Part shown: piece after piece, positions 15,189 to 21,845 of the stretch
Position numbering within the stretch: position 1 is the stretch's first letter
How the letters are laid out: each line of letters starts with the position of its first letter
NCBI GenBank assembly: GCA_025993015.1
Contig: DAJPFV010000001.1
Location: 2,320,617-2,384,616, forward strand
Reading direction: 5' to 3'
Source: Coriobacteriaceae bacterium
GTDB taxonomy: Bacteria; Actinomycetota; Coriobacteriia; Coriobacteriales; Coriobacteriaceae
DNA length: 64,000 bases
Notes under the pieces: model-generated
Seen by the model: only the letters and a program-made list of their open reading frames with translations
The model's database searches: none
What the model was told of the DNA's origin: nothing
Program-made: the position numbers and the translations under genes

Positions 15189-15221
15189 AAAAAACCCGGC
15201 CTTCCATGGGAAGCCCGGGTA
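15189..15221 (-). terminator. Terminator after the tRNA-Glu pair
   Basis: On the minus strand, acccgggcttcccatggaag followed by gccgggt forms a stem-loop and is followed by TTTTTTATT. This is a textbook intrinsic terminator placed just after the second tRNA gene. Confidence 0.85.
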
Positions 15222-15230
15222 TCAAATGCG

Positions 15231-15307
15231 TGGTAGCCCGTACCAGATTCGAACTGGTGATCTCCGCCTTGAGAGGGCGGCGTCCTAAACCGCTAGACGA
15301 ACGGGCC
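15231..15307 (-). tRNA. tRNA-Glu (CTC), copy 2 of the pair
   Basis: The minus strand folds into a cloverleaf: acceptor GGCCCGT pairs with ACGGGCT (one G-T pair), the anticodon stem is CCGCC/GGCGG, and the loop CTCTCAA gives anticodon CTC for glutamate codon GAG. The T arm is ACCAGTTCGAATCTGGT, and CCA is encoded at the 3' end. It is identical in sequence to the copy at 15330 and is followed by a terminator. Confidence 0.96.
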
Positions 15308-15329
15308 ATAAGCCTCAGCAGAAAAGAAG

Positions 15330-15406
15330 TGGTAGCCCGTACCAGATTCGAACTGGTGATCTCCGCCTTGAGAGGGCGGCGTCCTAAACCGCTAGACGAA
15401 CGGGCC
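15330..15406 (-). tRNA. tRNA-Glu (CTC), copy 1 of the pair
   Basis: Same 77-base sequence as the downstream copy, including encoded CCA, with a 22-base gap between them. The same structural elements are seen: CTC anticodon in loop CTCTCAA, acceptor stem GGCCCGT/ACGGGCT and a complete T arm. A promoter lies about 30 bases upstream, so the pair is likely one transcript processed into two tRNAs. Confidence 0.96.
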
Positions 15407-15440
15407 ACATGACATCTGCACTGCCGTGCTGCGAAGAAAT

Positions 15441-15469
15441 ATATTACGGGACAAAAAACGTCAGCGCAA
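15441..15469 (-). promoter_or_regulatory. Promoter of the tRNA-Glu pair
   Basis: On the minus strand TTGCGC (-35) and TAATAT (-10) are separated by exactly 17 bases, placing the start about 25-30 bases before the first tRNA. The boxes sit in an AT-rich stretch between cca and the tRNAs. The assignment is by consensus only. Confidence 0.65.
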
Positions 15470-15532
15470 GAAGAAATTCCAAATTGCCAAAAATTGTCGG
15501 CAGGTTATGGAACACGCAGGTAAACTGGGTAG

Positions 15533-16927
15533 CTAATTCAAGTTGAGATGGACCAAAAGAGCTTCGCGATCGTTGGGAATGTTGTCTTCGATCACGGCGT
15601 CGAGGGCGGAGTTGAGAAGCTGACCCAGTTCCGGCCCGGGCTTGACTCCGGCACGGATCAGGTCGCCGCCGTTGATGGAGAGCATCTTGAGCGTATAGGG
15701 CTCCCCTGCCTTCAGCAGCTCGTGCGCCATCGCGCGCATCTCCTCAATCGTCTCAACGTAATAGAAGCACGACGGGGCCTTGCCAAGTGTGTCGGCACGC
15801 TTAAGGTCCATGAGCTCGTCAATCAGGCGGGCCGTGTCGACGCCCTCACCCGAAAGCGCGCGCATCATATTGAGCAGACAGGAGCGCTCGGGGCGCAGCG
15901 GCTTGTCATGGTATTTGATGAGCAGGCACACGTCGCGCACCAAGTCGTGCGAGAGCGCCAGGCGATCCATAATGACGCGCGCCTTCTTGGCGCCGAGCTC
16001 GGGATGACCGTAGAAGTGTCCGCTACCGGCATGGTCGACCGTGAAGCACTCGGGCTTGGACACATCGTGCAAAAACGCCGCCCACATAAGGCTCGACGAG
16101 GGCGCGACGCCGTCACACAGCGCGAGCTCCCCCGCCACCGTCAGCACACGGGCAATATGCACGTAGACGTTAAACGCATGATAGACACTGCGCTGATCAA
16201 ACCCGCGACCCGCTGCCAACTCGGGCACGGCGGCGCAGATGAGCTCGGGATAGCGGAGCATCGCGTCTCCCCCATGACCGGTCGAAAGAATGCCCTCGAG
16301 CTCAATACCCACACGCTCACGCGCCACGGCATCGAGCAGCGGCGCGCACTCGGCAAGCGCACGCTTGGTCTCGGGCTCAATCATAAAGTCCAGACGGCAG
16401 GCAAAGCGCACCGCACGCAGCATGCGCAGGGCGTCCTCGTTAAAGCGACGCTTGGGATCGCCGACAGCGCGAATCAGCTTGCGCTCCAAGTCACCCTGGC
16501 CGTCGTAGCGGTCGACAAGCCCGCGCTCGGGATGCCAGGCCATGGCATTGACGGTAAAGTCGCGGCGCACCAGATCGTCCTCGAGCGAGGCGGCACGCTC
16601 CACACTCTGGGGATGACGACCATCGGTGTAAAAGCCATCCAGACGGTACGTGGTGACCTCGATACGCTCGCCATCGGAAATAGCCGTGATTCCGCCAAAT
16701 TTAATGCCCGACTCCACAACCGCGATGCCGGCGGCCTCGAGCGCCGCTTTGGACTCCTGCCACAGGCCGCTACAGCACATATCAACATCGTGGCTGGGGT
16801 ACCCCATCAGGGCGTCGCGCACCCAACCGCCCACGTACCAAGCCTCAAGACCAGCCGCCTCAAGCGCGCGCAGGACGCGCAGGGACGCATCGGACGGTTG
16901 AGTACCGTTGAGCGAAACATTGCACAT
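15533..16927 (-). CDS. cca: CCA tRNA nucleotidyltransferase with HD domain
   Basis: This enzyme adds or repairs the 3' CCA of tRNAs without a nucleic acid template. The 464-residue protein has the nucleotidyltransferase head with AWYVGGWVRDALMGYPSHDVD near residue 30, where the DVD carries metal-binding aspartates. Next come the RRDFTVNAMAWHPERGLVD motif and the neck LRMLRAVRFACRLDF. An HD domain follows, with AAFLHDVSKP and HPELGAKKARVIM. HD-containing CCA enzymes of Actinobacteria share this plan. It lies alone, just upstream of the tRNA-Glu pair on the same strand. The ATG at 16927 starts MCNVSLNGTQPSD. Confidence 0.93.
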   Translation of the reverse strand: MCNVSLNGTQPSDASLRVLRALEAAGLEAWYVGGWVRDALMGYPSHDVDMCCSGLWQESKAALEAAGIAVVESGIKFGGITAISDGERIEVTTYRLDGFYTDGRHPQSVERAASLEDDLVRRDFTVNAMAWHPERGLVDRYDGQGDLERKLIRAVGDPKRRFNEDALRMLRAVRFACRLDFMIEPETKRALAECAPLLDAVARERVGIELEGILSTGHGGDAMLRYPELICAAVPELAAGRGFDQRSVYHAFNVYVHIARVLTVAGELALCDGVAPSSSLMWAAFLHDVSKPECFTVDHAGSGHFYGHPELGAKKARVIMDRLALSHDLVRDVCLLIKYHDKPLRPERSCLLNMMRALSGEGVDTARLIDELMDLKRADTLGKAPSCFYYVETIEEMRAMAHELLKAGEPYTLKMLSINGGDLIRAGVKPGPELGQLLNSALDAVIEDNIPNDREALLVHLNLN

Positions 16928-17029
16928 GCCTATGGCCTCCTGCGACTATCAAATTGGCTATCGATTGCGTCTGCAAAAAGTCTAGCAAGAAACAGCCTCC
17001 ACTGCACACGCAAGTCCGATAAACAAAAA

Positions 17030-17058
17030 CGCATCCGTCCTAGTCTAAGACGGATGCG
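17030..17058 (-). terminator. Terminator after the fruK paralogue at 17092
   Basis: Arms cgcatccgtc and gacggatgcg form a perfect 10-bp stem with a nine-base loop. On the minus strand it is followed by GTTTTTGTTT. It ends the minus-strand PTS/fruK cluster ahead of cca. Confidence 0.82.
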
Positions 17059-17091
17059 AAATAATCAAACTATTCAGACAAGGTGCCGGAA

Positions 17092-18024
17092 CTAGCAGAC
17101 CTGGCGAACCTCGATGTGCTTCTTATATTCGTCCACCTTGGCAAAATCACCCAGACCGGGGCACTCGACCACGTTGGCGCCAGTGGCCATCGAAAGGCGC
17201 AGGGCGTCCTCGACGCGCTCGGGGGCGTCGTGCCACACGGACAGGAAGGCAGCGAGCGAGGAATCGCCGGCGCACACAGTCGACAGCAGCTTGACGTCGA
17301 AGGTGCGGTTGGCAAACCAGATATGCTCGCCGTTGGAGAAGTACGCACCGGCGCCACCAAGGGTCAGCAGCACGTTCTTGGCGCCCTTGGCGTGCAGCTC
17401 GGCCATAGCGCCCTTGACGGACTCGTCGCCACCACCGCTCACCTTGATGCCAAAGATGTCAAGCAGCTCGTCGTCATTGGGCTTGATCAGCAGTGGCTCC
17501 AGAGCAATGAGGTCTGCCAGCTGATGGCTCGAGATATCGAGCACGAACTCGGCGCCCTTTGCCTTCACGCGACGCAGGACCTCGGCCAAGAAGCCCTCGG
17601 AAGTGTTGGGAGGCAGCGAGCCGCTGATGACCAGGCAGGTCATGTCATCGAGCGAATCGATAAGTTCAAACATCTCCTGCTCGTTGGCCTCATTGATGGC
17701 GGCACCGGCATTGACCATGTTGTACTCGGTGTCGGGACCGGCGTTGAGGAACACATTGACGCGCGTAATACCGTCGGTCCACACGGGCTTGACGGGCACG
17801 CCCAGGGCCTCGGCGCCCTTAACGATAAACTCACCCGAGAAGCCGGCGAAGAAACCCAGGATCGTGGTGTCGACACCATAGTGGTCAAGCGTAAACGAGA
17901 CGTTGAGGCCCTTGCCGTTGGGCGTGTAGACGGCATTGCGGGTACGCGTGACGGTGTTGGCAGCAAGACCGTCGCAGGCGATGTTGTAGTCAATGGCGGG
18001 ATTTGCAGTGAGCGTGTATATCAT
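17092..18024 (-). CDS. fruK: 1-phosphofructokinase-type PfkB kinase, paralogue A
   Basis: This 310-residue PfkB-family sugar kinase most likely phosphorylates fructose-1-phosphate to fructose-1,6-bisphosphate. It begins MIYTLTANPAIDYNI, the FruK/LacC start, with TPNGKGLNVSFTLDHYGVDT near residue 40, CLVISGSLPPNT near 130 and LLIKPNDDELLDIFGI near 185. The ATP/anion-hole motif reads VCAGDSSLAAF where most FruK proteins have GAGDS, and the catalytic Asp is kept. The ATG at 18024 follows AAAGGAACATTC. A close paralogue lies just upstream (18213-19145) in the same direction. An alternative substrate such as tagatose-6-phosphate is possible because LacC belongs to the same group. Confidence 0.82.
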   Translation of the reverse strand: MIYTLTANPAIDYNIACDGLAANTVTRTRNAVYTPNGKGLNVSFTLDHYGVDTTILGFFAGFSGEFIVKGAEALGVPVKPVWTDGITRVNVFLNAGPDTEYNMVNAGAAINEANEQEMFELIDSLDDMTCLVISGSLPPNTSEGFLAEVLRRVKAKGAEFVLDISSHQLADLIALEPLLIKPNDDELLDIFGIKVSGGGDESVKGAMAELHAKGAKNVLLTLGGAGAYFSNGEHIWFANRTFDVKLLSTVCAGDSSLAAFLSVWHDAPERVEDALRLSMATGANVVECPGLGDFAKVDEYKKHIEVRQVC

Positions 18025-18152
18025 GAATGTTCCTTTCACGAAGCAACGTGTTAATGAAAGTATATTCCACGCATCGGTAAAAGGCTAGGACAACTCGGTG
18101 AACGGTGTGGAAGCGATGAAGTACGGCAGGACATCTCTCCCCTATGACGGAA

Positions 18153-18184
18153 CAAAAAGGCGCCCTGGCCGAAACCGGGGCGCC
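18153..18184 (-). terminator. Hairpin between the two fruK paralogues
   Basis: On the minus strand GGCGCC...GGGCGCC forms a GC-rich stem and is followed by TTTTTGTT, a good intrinsic terminator. It implies that the two kinase genes are at least partly separate transcription units. Some read-through or an internal promoter at 18030-18140 would be needed for the second gene. Confidence 0.75.
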
Positions 18185-18212
18185 GCATGCGCACGAATAT
18201 GTCGCGTTTCGA

Positions 18213-19145
18213 TTACTGACGATCGAGCTTGCGGACAGCAACGCGCTTGCTGTACTCGTCAACGTGACCAAAGTCGCCAATGCCGACGGACTCGGCAACG
18301 TTGGCGCCGGTGGCCATAGCGAGCTTCATGGCCTCCTCGACGTTGTCGCGATCCCTGTACCACTTGTGCAGGAACGCAGCGAGGGTGCAGTCGCCGGCGC
18401 AGACGGAAGAGACCAGCTTGATGTTGAACTCACGCTTGGCGTACCAGATGTCCTCGCCGTTGGAGAAGTAAGCGTCGCCGCGGCTACCACGGGTGAGCAG
18501 CACGTTCTGAACGCCAGCGTCGTGAGCCATCTTCATGGCGACACGAACCTCGTCGTCGGTGTCGACCGGCACGCCGAAGATGGCCTTCATCTCGTGATGG
18601 TTCGGCTTGATGAGAAGCGGCTTCTTGTGAGCGAGCTCCTTGAGCTTGTCGGAGGACAGGTCCAGGACGACGTCGGCGCCACGAGCCTGAGCGTGCTCCA
18701 TGACCTGAGCCAGGAAGTCGGGCGTAGCTTTGGGAGGCACGGAGCCGGAGACGATCAGGCACTCAAGATCGCCCGCGGTGTCCAGGATGTTGTAGAGCTC
18801 CTCCTGGTGCTGCGGCGTGATCGGAGCACCCGGGTTCAGGATGCCGTACTCGTGCTGGCCATCGTTGACGTAGGTGTTAATGCGCGTGATACCGTCGGTC
18901 CAGACCGGGCGGCAGAGGCAACCCAGGTTCATGACCTCCTCAACGATGAACTTGCCCGTGAAGCCAGCAAAGAAGCCGAGTGCGACGGTGTCAACGCCCA
19001 TCTTCTTAAAGGCGAAGGACACGTCAAGGCCCTTGCCGTTAGCCGTGTAGCTGGCCGAGCCGGTGCGGACGTTCTCATCGGGCTCGAGCGGAGAGCTCGA
19101 AACCGTCATGTCGACAGCCGGGTTAGCGGTTAGCGTGTAGAACAT
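18213..19145 (-). CDS. fruK: 1-phosphofructokinase-type PfkB kinase, paralogue B
   Basis: Also 310 residues and clearly homologous along its whole length to paralogue A. It begins MFYTLTANPAVDMTV, then SYTANGKGLDVSFAFKKMGV, CLIVSGSVPPKATPDF and PLLIKPNHHEMKAIFGV. The anion-hole motif is VCAGDCTLAAF, so both paralogues have Cys in place of the first Gly. The catalytic Asp is intact. It follows ptsI after about 75 bases on the same strand, so it is likely expressed with ptsH-ptsI. The pair probably arose by duplication and may differ in sugar phosphate used. Family assignment is secure; the exact substrate is inferred. Confidence 0.82.
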   Translation of the reverse strand: MFYTLTANPAVDMTVSSSPLEPDENVRTGSASYTANGKGLDVSFAFKKMGVDTVALGFFAGFTGKFIVEEVMNLGCLCRPVWTDGITRINTYVNDGQHEYGILNPGAPITPQHQEELYNILDTAGDLECLIVSGSVPPKATPDFLAQVMEHAQARGADVVLDLSSDKLKELAHKKPLLIKPNHHEMKAIFGVPVDTDDEVRVAMKMAHDAGVQNVLLTRGSRGDAYFSNGEDIWYAKREFNIKLVSSVCAGDCTLAAFLHKWYRDRDNVEEAMKLAMATGANVAESVGIGDFGHVDEYSKRVAVRKLDRQ

Positions 19146-19219
19146 TTACAGTACCCCCTGTATATGTGAGGGCCGCGTGGCCGGCCCATTCCAACCACGC
19201 GGTTACCTCTGATACCAAA

Positions 19220-20923
19220 TTAGCGAGCTGCGGACTCGAGCAGTGCCTTGACCTCGGCTGCGGTGTTGCAGGCGAGCGCCTTCTCGGCGAGCTCGTCGCA
19301 CTCGGCCTTGGTCCACTGGCTGATGGTCTTGCGGGCGCGCAGGATAGAAGGAGCGCTCATCGAGAACTCCTCCAGGCCCCAGCTGATCAGCAGCGGCTCG
19401 AGCAGCGGATCGGCAGCGGCTTCGCCGCACATACCGACCATGATGCCGGCCTTCACGCCGCTCTCGATGATGTTCTTGAGCGAGCGGAGCACGGCGGGAT
19501 AGTAAACCTGGTACAGGTTGGAGATGGTGTCGTTACCACGGTCGGCGCACATGGTGTAACCGATCAGGTCGTTGGTTCCGATGGAGAAGAAGTCGGCGAC
19601 CTCGGCAAGACGGTCTGCGAGCAGCGAAGCGGCGGGCGTCTCGACCATGATGCCGACCTCGATGTTCTCGTTGAACTTGCGACCCTCTTCGGTCAGCTCG
19701 GCCTTGCACTGCTCGACGAGCTCCTTGACAGCCAAGACCTCCTCGACGCAGGTGACGAGCGGGATCATGATCTTGACGTCACCGAAGGCGCTAGCGCGCA
19801 GCAGAGCGCGGAGCTGGACCTTGTACTGGTCGGGATTGGCCAGGCAGTAACGCACGGCGCGGAAGCCCATGAAGGGGTTATCTTCCTTGACCATGTGCAG
19901 ATACGGAATCTCCTTGTCGCCGCCAACATCGAGCGTGCGGATGATGACCGGAGCACCCTTGAGCGCGCTGGCGACCTTACGGTAGGCGTTGAACTGCTCC
20001 TCCTCGGAAGGAAGCTCAGCAGAGTCCATGAACAGGAACTCGGAGCGGAACAGACCGATGGCCTCGGCGTCGTGATCGAGCGCGTTGGGCACGTCATCGG
20101 GGTTACCGATGTTGCAGGCGATGATCTTCTTGATGCCATCGGCAGTCACGGACGGCTTGCCGCGGAAGGCCTCGAGGGCTGCCTTCTCGGCAGCGAAGGC
20201 CTCGGCCTTGGCGGTGTATGCGGCGAGCGTCTCCTCGTCGGGATCGGCCTCAACGATACCCTTGCCACCGTCGACGACAACGGTCATACCGTTGCGCAGC
20301 GCGGTGCAGCTATTGGAAACCGAAAGGACAGCCGGGATCTCGAGGGCGCGCGCAATAATCGCGGAGTGCGACGTGCGACCACCGGTCTCGGTGACGATAC
20401 CGGCAACGTGGGCCTTATCGATCGTGGCGGTCATGGACGGCGTGAGGTCGTGAACGACAACGACAGTATTCTCGGGCAGGACGGAGAGGTCGACGACCTC
20501 CTTGCCCAGCAGCTCGGCCAGAATACCGGTGCGGATGTCGGCGATGTCGGCCGCGCGCAGACGAAACATCTCGTCGTCCATGGACAGGAACATGTTCTCG
20601 AACATGGTCGAGGTGTCCATGAGCGCCTGCTCGGCGCAGGTACCGCCGTCAATGGCGGCGTTGATGGCGTCGGTCATGCCCGGGTCCTGAGCCAGGACAA
20701 TGTGTCCGCTCATGATCTCGGCCTCGGCCTCGCCCACCGTCTCCTTCATGTGGTCGGCCTGAGCCTGGGTCTTCTCGCAGAAGACCGAAAGAGCGGACTG
20801 ATAGCGCTCCTTCTCTGCTGCCGAATCGGCAACCTCGTGCGGCTCAAACGTCAAGTCGGGATCGACGGCGACCATGACGGTGCCGATACCGATGCCCTCG
20901 GAAGCGTTGACTCCCTGATACAT
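19220..20923 (-). CDS. ptsI: PTS enzyme I (phosphoenolpyruvate-protein phosphotransferase)
   Basis: Enzyme I takes phosphate from PEP and passes it to HPr. The 567-residue protein has the N-terminal HPr-binding and phospho-His domain, with active histidine in TGGRTSHSAIIARAL near residue 187. The C-terminal PEP-binding barrel includes FRSEFLFMD, RTLDVGGDKEIPYL, IGTNDLIGYTM and GMCGEAAADPLL with the catalytic Cys near 500. The ATG at 20923 is chosen because GAGAGG lies seven bases upstream, while the in-frame ATG at 20929 is too close to that site. It lies downstream of ptsH on the same strand, the usual order. Confidence 0.95.
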   Translation of the reverse strand: MYQGVNASEGIGIGTVMVAVDPDLTFEPHEVADSAAEKERYQSALSVFCEKTQAQADHMKETVGEAEAEIMSGHIVLAQDPGMTDAINAAIDGGTCAEQALMDTSTMFENMFLSMDDEMFRLRAADIADIRTGILAELLGKEVVDLSVLPENTVVVVHDLTPSMTATIDKAHVAGIVTETGGRTSHSAIIARALEIPAVLSVSNSCTALRNGMTVVVDGGKGIVEADPDEETLAAYTAKAEAFAAEKAALEAFRGKPSVTADGIKKIIACNIGNPDDVPNALDHDAEAIGLFRSEFLFMDSAELPSEEEQFNAYRKVASALKGAPVIIRTLDVGGDKEIPYLHMVKEDNPFMGFRAVRYCLANPDQYKVQLRALLRASAFGDVKIMIPLVTCVEEVLAVKELVEQCKAELTEEGRKFNENIEVGIMVETPAASLLADRLAEVADFFSIGTNDLIGYTMCADRGNDTISNLYQVYYPAVLRSLKNIIESGVKAGIMVGMCGEAAADPLLEPLLISWGLEEFSMSAPSILRARKTISQWTKAECDELAEKALACNTAAEVKALLESAAR

Positions 20924-21056
20924 TCCCATTCCTCTCTCCGTGTCATGTGATAAAGCGTTTTGCCATATCCATGACAAAAGAGCGCAGCTACCTTACAACA
21001 GGTCACTGCGCCCCCAAATATGAACTTAGTTGTTCAACATGCGACCCGTTTGAGTT

Positions 21057-21320
21057 CTACTCGCCAAGACCGCTCTTGATGAGCTCAATGGCAGCAGCCA
21101 GAGCCTCGGCCTCGTCAGCGCCGTCGCACTTGACCTCGACCTCAGTGCCGCAGGGGATACCAGCAGCCATGAGGGCCATCGGGGACTTGCCGTTGACCTC
21201 CTTCTCGGGGGTAACGACCGTCACGTCACAGGCGTACTTGCCCATGGTGGAGGCGAACAGACCAGCCGGACGCATGTGCAGACCCTGAGGATTAACGAGG
21301 GTAGCCTTCTCAGAAACCAT
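21057..21320 (-). CDS. ptsH: PTS phosphocarrier protein HPr
   Basis: This 87-residue protein carries phosphate from enzyme I to the sugar-specific enzymes II. His15 lies in NPQGLHMRPAGLF, where most HPr have HARPA, and Ser46 lies in VNGKSPMALM at the position of the regulatory serine of Gram-positive HPr. No HPr kinase is seen in the window, so regulation through Ser46 is only possible, not shown. The ATG at 21320 follows AAAAAGGAGTCAACT, a strong ribosome site. ptsI follows about 130 bases downstream. Confidence 0.95.
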   Translation of the reverse strand: MVSEKATLVNPQGLHMRPAGLFASTMGKYACDVTVVTPEKEVNGKSPMALMAAGIPCGTEVEVKCDGADEAEALAAAIELIKSGLGE

Positions 21321-21461
21321 AGTTGACTCCTTTTTGTGTTTAACCCCTGTCATGCATGTGGCAGGAGTCAGATTCACGACGTTGTTTATATTAACTCACA
21401 TCAAACGGTTTTTCATTATGTTTCCCACGAATTGTTGGACAGATGTCGTTCCTGTACGCTT

Positions 21462-21582
21462 GCCCGCCGGGCGGGGCGGTTAAGTTTGCTGCTCTACAGT
21501 CCTGCGCAAGACGAAAAGCACATTAATTGCTTTCCTTTGCGTGCGGAACTCGCGACAAACTTAACCGCCCCGCCCGGCGGGC
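21462..21582. repeat. Long inverted repeat, two 27-bp perfect arms
   Basis: The arms gcccgccgggcggggcggtt+aagtttg (21462-21488) and their exact complement (21556-21582) flank a 67-base middle. The middle itself partly pairs (gcgcaag...aaaagca against tgctttcctttgcg). It lies in the 525-base gene-free stretch between ptsH and fruA. It could fold as one long RNA hairpin or be a miniature mobile element. No ORF is present. The rest of 21321-21845 holds the repeat at 21690 and the fruA terminator, and otherwise nothing recognisable. Confidence 0.8.
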
Positions 21583-21689
21583 GAGCTGCGGAAACTCGGT
21601 CGGTCCAGAGCAATATCGGCGGAACGGAATTCTGGCTGAGGATCTGTTCGCGACAAAGACTCGACAGGCGGCCCTCTCTATGCCCTTTT

Positions 21690-21762
21690 ATAAGTTGCGG
21701 TTAAATAGGGACTGAATTTGGGGTTGAACCGTTTAAACAGTCCCTATTTCACCGCAACTTAT
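21690..21762. repeat. Hairpin repeat with ccgcaacttat arms, copy 1
   Basis: The left arm 21690-21713 and right arm 21739-21762 are 24-base complements with one mismatch. The right arm contains ctatttcaccgcaacttat. The same right-arm sequence recurs at 57404-57421 with a matching left arm, so this is a dispersed repeat family in this genome. It is placed between ptsH upstream DNA and the fruA terminator. Confidence 0.78.
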
Positions 21763-21773
21763 GGGAGGGATAG

Positions 21774-21810
21774 AAAAAAGGCGGAGGCCCTGGAGAGGGA
21801 CTCCGCCTTA
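21774..21810 (-). terminator. Terminator of fruA
   Basis: On the minus strand AAGGCGGAGTCCC pairs with GGGCCTCCGCCTT around a short loop and is followed by TTTTT. It begins about 35 bases after the fruA stop. Confidence 0.85.
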
Positions 21811-21845
21811 TATACAGGGGGCGATGTTATTCGCGAGCTGGTGGA

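Noticed and set aside
15206..15412. Plus-strand frame with the repeated peptide VVARTRFELVISALRG
   Set aside because: It lies across the two tRNA-Glu genes; the repeat is the tRNA sequence, not a protein.
19146..19219. Imperfect inverted repeat ccgcgtgg / ccacgcgg between ptsI and the fruK paralogue
   Set aside because: The stem is short, lacks a T-run and is interrupted by other possible pairings. It is too weak to list as a terminator.
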